Source: Pullichristensenella sp002068815
Lineage (GTDB): Bacteria; Bacillota; Clostridia; Christensenellales; Aristaeellaceae
Direction: 5' to 3'
DNA: 64,000 bases
Assembly (NCBI GenBank): GCA_040772885.1
Contig: JAXGXF010000006.1
Span: 124,001-188,000 of the forward strand
The translations under genes and the position numbers were made by a program. Under the pieces are notes generated by a model. That model was given only the letters and a program-made list of their open reading frames with translations, made no database searches and was not told where the DNA came from. The first letter of the stretch is position 1. Every line of letters begins with the position of its first letter. This document shows, piece after piece, positions 16,968 through 24,117 of this stretch.

Positions 16968-17585
16968 CTAGAACCTCCGCTCGACGTCGTAGGTCTCGTT
17001 GACCTCGACGGTGTTCGGCGCGAGCACGTACGTGCGGTCGGACGCCTTGCGGATCGTCGCGCTCAGCGCGAATACGGCGCCGGAGAGCGTGTCGATCGCG
17101 CGCTGCGTGAGCTTCGGGTCGATGCCGTCCAGCGTCAGTACGACGACGTTTCCGGCGATCAGGCTGTCGATCACGTCGCAGCAGTCCTCGAGCGTGTTCA
17201 AAGAGCACATCAGCGTCCGCTGGCGCGCGCGGGGCGCGGGGCGGGGCTCCGCGGGGGCGCGGGGCGCCGGCGCATCGAGGTTTGAGAAGCGGGAGGCCGC
17301 GCGCGGCGTGTAGTCGTAGCCGGTCGAGCGCGCCGATTCAGAGGGCTTGCGCACCGGGACGCGCGTCGAGCCGTAGCTGTCCGAGGCGTGGCGCGGCCGC
17401 TCGTCGCGGACGATCGAACGCTTGCGCGTGTCCTCGGTGCGCGGGCGCTGCTGCTGCGGAACATAGGTGGACGGCCTGCCGTAGCCGTCGGCGTACCCGC
17501 CGGAGGGGGCCTTCTGCGGCTCTTCCTCGTCCACGAGGCCGATAAAGTTCAGAAATTTGTTTACGCCGCCCTGCTTGCGAGCCAT
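16968..17585 (-). CDS. sepF: Cell division protein SepF
   Basis: Membrane-binding partner of FtsZ that anchors and aligns the Z-ring in Gram-positives. The 205-residue product has an N-terminal amphipathic anchor (VNKFLNFIGLVDEEE), a long disordered Arg/Ser/Pro-rich linker (residues about 25-115), and the C-terminal SepF domain starting around LNTLEDCCDVIDSLIAGN, with DPKLTQRAIDTLSGAVFAL. Start 17585 has GGGAGGA 7 bases upstream. The linker is longer than in B. subtilis SepF (about 150 residues in total). Confidence 0.93.
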   Translation of the reverse strand: MARKQGGVNKFLNFIGLVDEEEPQKAPSGGYADGYGRPSTYVPQQQRPRTEDTRKRSIVRDERPRHASDSYGSTRVPVRKPSESARSTGYDYTPRAASRFSNLDAPAPRAPAEPRPAPRARQRTLMCSLNTLEDCCDVIDSLIAGNVVVLTLDGIDPKLTQRAIDTLSGAVFALSATIRKASDRTYVLAPNTVEVNETYDVERRF

Positions 17586-17602
17586 TGCGATTCCTCCCAA
17601 TT

Positions 17603-18280
17603 TCAGTTTCTTTCGCCGAACAGCGCGCGCCCGAGCCGGACCATCGTCGCGCCTTCCTCGGCGGCGACGAGGCAGTCGTCGGACATGCCCATCGACAGGA
17701 CGCGCATGTTCGCGCCCGGTATATCCGCTTCGCGCAGGCGGTCAAACCATGCGCGCATCCCGCGAAACAGCGGCCGGACCTCCTCGGGGTTTTCAACGAG
17801 CGGCATCACCGCCATCAGTCCCTCGACCCGGACCCCCGGGCGCGAGGCCGCCTCCCGGACGAACGCCTCGAGGTCCTCCTCGAACACGCCCGCCTTTTGC
17901 GGCTCCTTCGCGATGTTGACCTGCAAGAGCACCGGCATCCGGATTTCCAGCGCGGCCGCGCGGCGGTCGATCTCGTTGAGCAGTTCAATCCGGTCGAGCG
18001 ACTGGATCATCGACACCGCGGGCAGCGCCTGGCGGACCTTGTTCGTCTGCAGCCGCCCGATCATGTGCACCTCGAGCCCCGGGTGGAGCCGGTCGCGCTT
18101 TTCGAGCAGCTCCTGCACGCGGTTTTCGCCGACCATGCGCACGCCGAGATCGTAGACCGGGTTGATGATCTCGGGATCGAGCGTCTTCGTGACCGCGAGT
18201 ATCTCGACGCCGCCCCACTTCGCGGAGGCGTCCCGGAGCCGCTTTTCGATCGCGCGGAAGTTTTTTTCAAGCGTTTCCAT
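17603..18280 (-). CDS. yggS: YggS-family PLP-binding homeostasis protein
   Basis: A 225-residue single-domain PLP protein that buffers pyridoxal phosphate and amino-acid pools rather than catalysing a known reaction. The PLP lysine is in EILAVTKT, followed by GENRVQEL and HMIGRLQTNK, and the C-terminal MGMSDDCLVAAEEGATMVRLG that binds the phosphate. The start at 18280 begins METLEKNF; the frame is open to 18694 but only as a shadow of the upstream gene. It is the second gene of the division cluster, 8 bases after the HlyD-like gene. Confidence 0.94.
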   Translation of the reverse strand: METLEKNFRAIEKRLRDASAKWGGVEILAVTKTLDPEIINPVYDLGVRMVGENRVQELLEKRDRLHPGLEVHMIGRLQTNKVRQALPAVSMIQSLDRIELLNEIDRRAAALEIRMPVLLQVNIAKEPQKAGVFEEDLEAFVREAASRPGVRVEGLMAVMPLVENPEEVRPLFRGMRAWFDRLREADIPGANMRVLSMGMSDDCLVAAEEGATMVRLGRALFGERN

Positions 18281-18288
18281 ATCGTCCC

Positions 18289-19464
18289 CTATTTGATCAG
18301 AACCTTCTGGCCGACCTGCAGCGCGTTCTCCGCGAGCGGCTGGATCAAGGCGTCGGCCCCGTCGTTGAACAGCACGTCGACCGGCACGAACGTCCCGCCG
18401 GGCACGTCGTAGAGCCAGACGCCCGCCTGCCCGCCCTGGTTGTAGATCGCCTCGGAGGTCACCGAGAGCCCGGTCAGGTTCTTGCTCAAAAACGCCTGCC
18501 CCGACCGCTGGTAGATCAGCGGCCCGATCGGGTCGTCGATCTGGAACACCGCGAGCACCTCGTTGTCGATCTTCTTGACGCGCGTGACCTTCGCGGTGTA
18601 TACGACGTCCGCGAACCCGTCGAACTGCAGCTTGTACTCCTGCTCGAGCACCGGGTTCCACGACTTTCCGTCGGTCAGAATCGCGACGTACCACTCGCTC
18701 TGGTTGACGAGCCGGTAGATATCGGTCAGGCGCGACTTCTCGCCCTTGGGCGCCTCGCGCGCGAGCACCGACCTGAGCTCCGCCGGCGTCAGCGCCTCGA
18801 GGCCCTCCGGCACGAGCGTCTTCTCATACCCGTCCATGTAGAAGGAGATCACGCCCTGTCGATCCGCCCGGGCGACGGTCCGCCACGAGGAGATCGAGTT
18901 GAGCCGCGTGGTCTCGTCCTGGTAGAGCTTGTTGAGCTTCGGGTCCTCGCGCTTGTTGCTGCGCATGTATTCCTGCCGGTTGACCATCGCGGTCTCGAGC
19001 TGGCGCGCGAGGTCGAGCAGGTTTCCGGTCGTCTTGTTCGTCACGAGCGCCTTGAGCTCGAGCGCCTTCATGTCTACAATCCGGTCGAGCCGGTTCAGGT
19101 TCGGGTCGACGATGTTCTTCAGGACCGTCTTGTGGTAGGCCTGTATGTTCTGCCGGATCGTATCGAGCTTTACGAGCTCGCTCTCCGAGTAGCCGGTGGA
19201 GTAGAGGTAGGCGATCGTGTCCCCGGCCTCGAGGAGCGTGCCCTCCGTCGCGGCGTACTCGATCCTGGCGACCGTGCCGGAGGAAAAGACCTCCTCGTCG
19301 CGGATGATCACCGCGTCCATCCTGTTTGTGTACGCGGCGGTCGCCGAGACGATGATCGCTTCCTTGTCCCCCAGCGAGAGATACGGACGGACGATCAGAA
19401 ACACCACGATCAAGATCGCAATCAGGAAGATATAGAACCTCCCGGTGACCCGAATTCTGCGCAT
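18289..19464 (-). CDS. HlyD-like membrane-anchored protein of the division cluster
   Basis: A 391-residue protein with one N-terminal membrane helix (FYIFLIAILIVVFLIVRPYL) and an extracytoplasmic part. That part holds a biotinyl/lipoyl-like half (VARIEYAATEGTLLEAGDTIAYLYSTG), a helical hairpin, and a C-terminal beta domain. This is the layout of HlyD-type adaptors, yet no ABC or RND pump is adjacent. Clostridial genomes often carry such a gene directly upstream of yggS-sepF, which points to an envelope or division role (inference). Two starts are possible: ATG 19464 (weak AGAGG) or TTG 19497 with a good GGAGG that lies inside a hairpin. Confidence 0.75.
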   Translation of the reverse strand: MRRIRVTGRFYIFLIAILIVVFLIVRPYLSLGDKEAIIVSATAAYTNRMDAVIIRDEEVFSSGTVARIEYAATEGTLLEAGDTIAYLYSTGYSESELVKLDTIRQNIQAYHKTVLKNIVDPNLNRLDRIVDMKALELKALVTNKTTGNLLDLARQLETAMVNRQEYMRSNKREDPKLNKLYQDETTRLNSISSWRTVARADRQGVISFYMDGYEKTLVPEGLEALTPAELRSVLAREAPKGEKSRLTDIYRLVNQSEWYVAILTDGKSWNPVLEQEYKLQFDGFADVVYTAKVTRVKKIDNEVLAVFQIDDPIGPLIYQRSGQAFLSKNLTGLSVTSEAIYNQGGQAGVWLYDVPGGTFVPVDVLFNDGADALIQPLAENALQVGQKVLIK

Positions 19465-19492
19465 AGTGCCTCTCGCTCCAAACAGACTAAAT

Positions 19493-19535
19493 GCCAATTC
19501 GAACGCCTCCGCGACGCTTTCGAGGCGCGGTTGGC
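19493..19535 (-). promoter_or_regulatory. Leader hairpin covering a Shine-Dalgarno of the HlyD-like gene
   Basis: In the minus-strand RNA, GCCAA...TTGGC (19535-19531 with 19497-19493) and inner GCCTC...GAGGC (19526-19522 with 19509-19505) form a two-part stem. The inner right arm contains the GGAGG serving the possible TTG start at 19497. Pairing would hide that ribosome site. Regulation is inference. Confidence 0.5.
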
Positions 19536-19579
19536 GTTTTCTGGGGTATAATCGCGGACAGTTTTATCCACCATATACT

Positions 19580-19608
19580 ATTATAATCCCTTCCGGGGGA
19601 AGATGCAA
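19580..19608 (-). promoter_or_regulatory. Sigma-A promoter for the division cluster
   Basis: On the minus strand TTGCAT (19608-19603) and TATAAT (19585-19580) are 17 bases apart. It is divergent from the lgt promoter a few bases away and would start the HlyD-like/yggS/sepF transcript near 19573. Confidence 0.8.
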
Positions 19609-19618
19609 CCGGCCACTC

Positions 19619-19648
19619 TTGACATTACCTAGACGAAATCATTATAAT
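19619..19648 (+). promoter_or_regulatory. Sigma-A promoter for lgt
   Basis: TTGACA at 19619-19624 and TATAAT at 19643-19648, spacer 18. The ATG at 19647 falls inside the -10, which rules it out as the lgt start. Confidence 0.85.
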
Positions 19649-19673
19649 GGCGGGAGAATCGGGAGGCGAAACT

Positions 19674-20441
19674 GTGTTGAAATTCAGTCGGGAGGCCGTC
19701 GCCATCGGGGATTTTTCGATACGGTTCTACGGGATGCTGATCGCCCTGGGCGTGCTTCTGGGCGTGCTGCTCGCGCGGTCGCGCGAGGAGCGGCTGGGCG
19801 TGCGCAGGGACACGTCGCTCGACTTAGCCCTCGTCTGCGTGCCTGCGGCGATCGTGGGCTCCCGGCTCTATTACGTCGCGTTTTCGTGGGAAATCTACCG
19901 GGACGACCTTTTGAAGATATTCTCGCTGCGCGAGGGCGGCATGGCGATCTACGGCGGCGTGCTCGCGGGGATACTCGCGGGCTGGATATTCTGCCGCGTT
20001 CGGAAGCTGCCGTTCTGGAAGCTCGCGGACCTCGCCGCGCCGTCGATACCGCTCGGGCAGGCGATCGGGCGCTGGGGGAACTTCCTGAATCAGGAGGCGT
20101 TCGGAACCCGGGTCGGCAATCCGTCGCTTCAGTGGTTCCCGCTCTCGGTGTACATCGAATCGGACGGCGCGTGGCACCTGGCGACGTTCTTCTATGAATC
20201 CGTGTGGTGCTTCCTGATCGTCGCGTTCCTGCTGATCTTTGAACGAAGGAAGAAATTCCGGTTAACGGGCGACATGTTCCTGTGGTATGTGTTGCTCTAC
20301 GCGCTCGGGCGCGCGCTGATCGAGGGGCTGCGCACCGACAGCCTGATGGTCGCGGGGTTCCGGGCGTCGCAGCTCGTCGCGGCCGCGCTGTTTGTGCTCG
20401 CGGGGGTCGTGCTTCTCGTCCGCCGCAAGTTGCGCTTTTGA
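19674..20441 (+). CDS. lgt: Prolipoprotein diacylglyceryl transferase
   Basis: Integral membrane enzyme that moves a diacylglyceryl group from phosphatidylglycerol to the lipobox cysteine, the first step of lipoprotein maturation. The 255 residues form seven helices. The signature GQAIGRWGNFLNQEAFG holds the essential Arg and Asn. In the REGGMAIYGGVLAG loop a Tyr stands where E. coli has His103. I choose GTG 19674, with GGGAGGC 6 bases upstream; the ATG at 19647 is inside the promoter. Its partner lspA is in the opposite-strand cluster. The stop is 61 bases before the degV start. Confidence 0.94.
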   Translation: MLKFSREAVAIGDFSIRFYGMLIALGVLLGVLLARSREERLGVRRDTSLDLALVCVPAAIVGSRLYYVAFSWEIYRDDLLKIFSLREGGMAIYGGVLAGILAGWIFCRVRKLPFWKLADLAAPSIPLGQAIGRWGNFLNQEAFGTRVGNPSLQWFPLSVYIESDGAWHLATFFYESVWCFLIVAFLLIFERRKKFRLTGDMFLWYVLLYALGRALIEGLRTDSLMVAGFRASQLVAAALFVLAGVVLLVRRKLRF

Positions 20442-20458
20442 CCGGGATGTGGTATAAT
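20430..20458 (+). promoter_or_regulatory. Extended -10 promoter for the degV pair
   Basis: TTGCGC (20430-20435), 17-base spacer, TATAAT (20453-20458), with TG at 20450-20451 giving an extended -10. The -35 overlaps the end of lgt. Confidence 0.75.
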
Positions 20459-20502
20459 TTGCCCAACTGCCGCCGGTGGCGGAGTATACGGAGGGATGGA
20501 TC

Positions 20503-21375
20503 ATGGCGAACTACACGATTGTCACGGATTCCTCGTGCGATCTGCCGGAGGCGCTCGCGCGGGAACTGCAGCTGAAGGTGGTGCCGCTCTCCCTGATGAT
20601 GGAGGGAAAGCAGTATCTGAACACGACCGACGCGCGCGGCATCGCGAACAGGGCGCTCTACGACCGGCTGCGCGCCGGCGCGATGGCCAAGACCTCCGCG
20701 GCCAACAGCGAGGATTTCTATGCGCTGTTCGAGCCGGAGCTTGAGGCCGGGAGGGATGTGCTCTACATCGGCTTTTCCTCGGCGCTCAGCGCGACCTTCT
20801 CCGTGGGCGCGAACGTCGCCGGGGAGATGATGGAGAAGTACCCCGGCCGCAAGGTGTACGCGGTCGACTCGCTGTGCGCGTCGCTCGGGCAGGGGCTGTT
20901 TGTGTACCTGCTCGCCAAGCGCAGGGACGCGGGCGCGGACATCGACGAGCTCCGCGACTACGCGGAAAATCTGAAGCTCTCCGTCTGCCACTGGTTCACC
21001 GTCGAGGACCTGCAGTTTCTGCGCCGCGGCGGGCGCGTGTCTGCGGCGGCGGCGGTCATCGGCTCGATTCTGAGCATCAAGCCGGTCATGCACGTCGACA
21101 ACGAGGGAAGGCTGATCCCCGTCGAGAAGGTGCGCGGCAGGAAGGCGTCGCTGCGCGCGATCGCCGACCATGTCGAGAAGTCGATGCTCAAGCGGGACGA
21201 CCAGATCGTGTTCATCAGCCACGGCGACTGCGAGGAGGACGCGAAGCTCATCGCGGGCATGGTCGAGGAGCGCACCGGCATCAAGGCAAAGCTGATCGAC
21301 TACGTCGGGCCCGTGATCGGCTCGCACTCGGGGCCCGGAACCATCGCGGTGTTTTTCCTCGGAAAAGAACGATAA
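20503..21375 (+). CDS. DegV-family fatty-acid-binding protein
   Basis: A 290-residue two-domain protein of the DegV/FakB family, which bind a fatty acid and, in Gram-positives with FakA, present it for phosphorylation and membrane lipid synthesis. Marks are the N-terminal TIVTDSSCDLP, GFSSALSATF around the carboxylate-binding region, and FLRRGGRVSAAAAVIGSILSIKP. The C-terminal stretch SHSGPGTIAVFFLG contains the usual GPGT. ATG 20503 has GGAGGG upstream; the longer frame from 20476 lacks a ribosome site. No fakA-like kinase is nearby. Confidence 0.9.
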   Translation: MANYTIVTDSSCDLPEALARELQLKVVPLSLMMEGKQYLNTTDARGIANRALYDRLRAGAMAKTSAANSEDFYALFEPELEAGRDVLYIGFSSALSATFSVGANVAGEMMEKYPGRKVYAVDSLCASLGQGLFVYLLAKRRDAGADIDELRDYAENLKLSVCHWFTVEDLQFLRRGGRVSAAAAVIGSILSIKPVMHVDNEGRLIPVEKVRGRKASLRAIADHVEKSMLKRDDQIVFISHGDCEEDAKLIAGMVEERTGIKAKLIDYVGPVIGSHSGPGTIAVFFLGKER

Positions 21376-21397
21376 CGGCCACGGGAGGGGTTAGGGA

Positions 21398-22237
21398 ATG
21401 GTGAAAATCTCGGCGGACAGCACGTGCGATCTTTCCCCCCAACTGATTCAGGAGTACGGGATTTCGATCGTGCCGCTGTACATAATCAAGGACGACCAGT
21501 CGCTTAGGGACGGCATCGACATCGTCCCGGAGGACATCTTCGAACACGTCGAAAGGACCGGAAAGCTCCTGACGACCTCGGCGGTCAGCGTCGGGGACTA
21601 TGCGGAGGTATTCGCGGGCATGACCTCGGACGGCAGCGAGGTCGTGCACGTGAACATCGGCTCGGAGTTTTCGGCCTCCCATCAAAACGCGATGCTCGCG
21701 GCGAAGGAGATCGCGGGCGTGTACCCGGTGGATTCCAGGAGCCTGTCCTCCGGAAGCGGCCACATCGCCATCGAGGCCGCGAAGCTCGCGAGGGCCGGAA
21801 AGTCCGGCGCGCAGATCCGGAGGGAGATGGTGAAGCTCGCGGAGCGCGTCGAGGCGAGCTTCGTCATCGAGCGGCTCGATTATCTTCGGAAGGGCGGCCG
21901 CTGCTCCGCGGTGCAGGCGCTCGGCGCGAACCTTCTGCACCTGAAGCCCTGCATCGAGGTGCGCGACGGCAAGATGGCCGTCGGCAAGAAGTACCGTGGC
22001 TCGTTTGAGAAGGCGCTGCGCGAGTACATCGCCGACCGGCTTAACGGCCGCACCGACATCTGGCCCGGCCGCGCGTTCATCACGCACGCGGGCTGCGAGC
22101 CGGAGATGGTCGAGATGGTCCGGGCCGCCGCGGAGGAGAGCTTCCACTTCGAACAGCTCATCGTCACCCGCGCCGGCTGTACGATCTCGAACCACTGCGG
22201 CCCGCACACGCTCGGGATACTGTTCATCCGGAAGTAA
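21398..22237 (+). CDS. DegV-family fatty-acid-binding protein, second copy
   Basis: A 279-residue paralogue of the preceding gene, 22 bases downstream. It shares KISADSTCDLSPQL at the start, HVNIGSEFSASHQNA in the ligand region, LDYLRKGGRCSAVQALGANLLHLKP, and TISNHCGPHTLGILF at the end. Differences in the pocket residues suggest a different fatty-acid preference, as described for FakB1 and FakB2; that is inference. A strong terminator closes the unit. Confidence 0.9.
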   Translation: MVKISADSTCDLSPQLIQEYGISIVPLYIIKDDQSLRDGIDIVPEDIFEHVERTGKLLTTSAVSVGDYAEVFAGMTSDGSEVVHVNIGSEFSASHQNAMLAAKEIAGVYPVDSRSLSSGSGHIAIEAAKLARAGKSGAQIRREMVKLAERVEASFVIERLDYLRKGGRCSAVQALGANLLHLKPCIEVRDGKMAVGKKYRGSFEKALREYIADRLNGRTDIWPGRAFITHAGCEPEMVEMVRAAAEESFHFEQLIVTRAGCTISNHCGPHTLGILFIRK

Positions 22238-22253
22238 GTCAAATTGAAGCGAG

Positions 22254-22285
22254 CCCCGCCTGCGATCTTCGCGGGCGGGGTTTTT
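22254..22285 (+). terminator. Rho-independent terminator after degV pair
   Basis: An 11-bp stem (22254-22264 with 22270-22280, one G-U) with a 5-base loop, followed by TTTTTG. Confidence 0.9.
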
Positions 22286-22296
22286 GAAAATACAAC

Positions 22297-22326
22297 AGGC
22301 CGCCGTGCTGCGGAACACGGCGGCCT
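22297..22326 (+). other. Perfect 11-bp hairpin ahead of a small ORF
   Basis: AGGCCGCCGTG (22297-22307) and CACGGCGGCCT (22316-22326) pair perfectly around an 8-base loop, only 11 bases after the degV terminator's T-run. No T-run follows on either strand. It stands 18 bases before the start of a possible small ORF with a strong ribosome site. Confidence 0.6.
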
Positions 22327-22344
22327 ATCAAAAAGGAGAGGATC

Positions 22345-22434
22345 ATGAAGAAAATCCTACGCGGCCACTATACCATGCCAATGTTGTGTTTCCAACGAAT
22401 TCGGGTTAAATTCCAATGGAAAACCAGAACATAA
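22345..22434 (+). CDS. Possible 29-residue basic small protein
   Basis: ATG 22345 lies 6 bases after AAAGGAGA and opens a 29-codon frame (MKKILRGHYTMPMLCFQRIR and nine more residues), ending in TAA at 22434. It is basic, with a single Cys, and is noticeably less GC-rich than its surroundings. No promoter is visible between it and the terminator upstream, so expression is uncertain. The rest of the 22286-22550 gap holds the deoC promoter region. Confidence 0.35.
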   Translation: MKKILRGHYTMPMLCFQRIRVKFQWKTRT

Positions 22435-22452
22435 CAGAACGCGCGGCCGATG

Positions 22453-22516
22453 TGTCAAAAAACGGCGAAAAACCGCCGCGCGCGCGTTTGACAGCCGGGC
22501 GTTCGAATGCTATCAT
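22453..22516 (+). promoter_or_regulatory. deoC promoter with a flanking inverted repeat
   Basis: TTGACA (22488-22493) and TATCAT (22511-22516) with a 17-base spacer and extended -10 TGC. The -35 is also the right arm of an inverted repeat TGTCAAA (22453-22459) / TTTGACA (22487-22493) that encloses a second hairpin, CGGCG (22463-22467) / CGCCG (22474-22478). This could be an operator for a deoxynucleoside repressor; no such regulator is in the window. Confidence 0.7.
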
Positions 22517-22550
22517 ATAGGGCAGAAAAAAGGACGGAGGTTCAAGGGGC

Positions 22551-23228
22551 ATGAAAATTGCGAGATATATCGACCACGCGGTGCTCAAGCCCGCGATGAC
22601 GCCCGACGAGGTGAAGATGGCGATCCAGCTGGGCATCGACCACGGCGTGTTCTCCGTGTGCGTGCAGCCGCGGGACATCGCGCCGGCCGTCCGGATGTGC
22701 GAGGGCACGGACACGCTCGTCTCCTGCGTTCTCGACTTTCCGCACGGCTGCGGCGGCGCGGTTGCGAAGCGCGAGGCGGCGAAGGCCTACTGCGCGCTCG
22801 GCGCCAGGGAGATCGACATGGTCATGAACTACGGCGCGGCGAAGGGCGGCAGCTGGGACGTTGTCAAAGAGGAGATTCGGGGCGTCGTCGAGGAGGCGCA
22901 CGCGCGCGGCGCGCTCGTCAAGGTGATCTTCGAGACGTGCGAGCTCAACGAACAAGCGATTCGCGCGGGCGTAGACGCCTGCGTCGAGGCGGGGGCGGAC
23001 TTCGTCAAGACCTCGACCGGCTTTGCCGCCGCCGGCGCGACCGTCGAGGCGGTCTCGGCGATGGTCTCGCAGGCGGCCGGGCGGATTCAGGTCAAGGCGT
23101 CCGGCGGCATCCGCAACATCGGCGACGCGAGGCGGTTTCTCGAGATGGGCGTCGCGCGGCTCGGCGTCGGCTATTCGACGACGGTCGTGCTGGTCAACGA
23201 GGAAGGCGAATCCAAAGAAGCATATTAA
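22551..23228 (+). CDS. deoC: Deoxyribose-phosphate aldolase
   Basis: Class I aldolase splitting 2-deoxyribose-5-phosphate into acetaldehyde and glyceraldehyde-3-phosphate, in deoxynucleoside breakdown. The 225-residue TIM barrel has the Schiff-base lysine in ADFVKTSTGF and the second catalytic lysine in VKASGGIR. The N-terminal IDHAVLKPAMT and VCVQP are also typical. GGAGG precedes ATG 22551. The next gene starts 31 bases later but has no obvious pathway link. No deoA, deoB or deoD is seen. Confidence 0.95.
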   Translation: MKIARYIDHAVLKPAMTPDEVKMAIQLGIDHGVFSVCVQPRDIAPAVRMCEGTDTLVSCVLDFPHGCGGAVAKREAAKAYCALGAREIDMVMNYGAAKGGSWDVVKEEIRGVVEEAHARGALVKVIFETCELNEQAIRAGVDACVEAGADFVKTSTGFAAAGATVEAVSAMVSQAAGRIQVKASGGIRNIGDARRFLEMGVARLGVGYSTTVVLVNEEGESKEAY

Positions 23229-23259
23229 CAAGCGCGACGATCGGGCATCGGAGGCAAGC

Positions 23260-24117
23260 ATGTACAAGATTTTGGAAAAACGCCGGCTGAACGACAGCGT
23301 GACGCTGATGCGCGTCGACGCGCCGCTGGTGGCGAAGAAGGCCGGCCCGGGGCAGTTCATCATCCTTCGCATCGACGAAAACGGCGAGCGCATACCGCTC
23401 ACGATCGCCGCCTACGACCGCGAAAGCGGCAGCGTCACGATCATCTTCCAGAAGGTTGGGCTCACGACGATGCGGCTCGACGAGAAGGAGGAGGGCGACG
23501 AGCTGCTCGACTTCGTCGGCCCGCTCGGGCGCGTCAGCCACTTCGGGGACGTGAAGGGCAAGCGCGTCGCGGTCATCGGCGGCGGGCTCGGCATCGCGAT
23601 CGCGTACCCGCAGGCGGTCGCGCTCGCGAACCTCGGCGCGGAGGTCGACATGATCGTCGGCTTCCGGAACATCGGCCTCGCGATACTGCTCGACGAGCTC
23701 TCCGCGGTCTCGAAAAACCTGATCGTCATGACCGACGACGGCTCGAACGGTCACAGGGGCTTCGTGACCGACGCCCTCAGGCAGCAGCTCGACGCGGGCG
23801 TCCAATACGAGCACGTCGTCGCGATCGGCCCGCTCCCGATGATGCGCGCGGTGTCGGAGATGACGCGCCCGCTCGGGATACATACCGTCGTCAGCATGAA
23901 CCCGATCATGATCGACGGCACCGGCATGTGCGGAGGCTGCCGGCTGACCGTCGGCGGCGAGATGAAGTTCGCGTGCGTCGACGGCCCGGAGTTCGACGGG
24001 CACCTCGTCGACTTCGACGAGGCGATGAAGCGCGCGAGGATGTACGCGCCCGAGGAGAATTTGAGCAGGGAGAGACACGCCTGCCGAATGGAGGAGGCCG
24101 CCAAGCATGTACAATAA
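23260..24117 (+). CDS. NfnA/SudB-type FAD/NAD-binding reductase subunit
   Basis: A 285-residue flavoprotein of the dihydroorotate dehydrogenase PyrK/sulfide dehydrogenase type. It has an FAD-binding barrel with RIPLTIAAYD, a pyridine-nucleotide domain (VAVIGGGLGIAIAYP), and a C-terminal [2Fe-2S] site in GTGMCGGCRLTVGG and FACVDGPEFDGH. With the next gene it forms the pair known as NfnAB (electron-bifurcating NADH-dependent reduced ferredoxin:NADP+ oxidoreductase) or SudAB. ATG 23260 follows GGAGG; the frame upstream is a deoC shadow. It overlaps the partner by 11 bases. Confidence 0.9.
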   Translation: MYKILEKRRLNDSVTLMRVDAPLVAKKAGPGQFIILRIDENGERIPLTIAAYDRESGSVTIIFQKVGLTTMRLDEKEEGDELLDFVGPLGRVSHFGDVKGKRVAVIGGGLGIAIAYPQAVALANLGAEVDMIVGFRNIGLAILLDELSAVSKNLIVMTDDGSNGHRGFVTDALRQQLDAGVQYEHVVAIGPLPMMRAVSEMTRPLGIHTVVSMNPIMIDGTGMCGGCRLTVGGEMKFACVDGPEFDGHLVDFDEAMKRARMYAPEENLSRERHACRMEEAAKHVQ

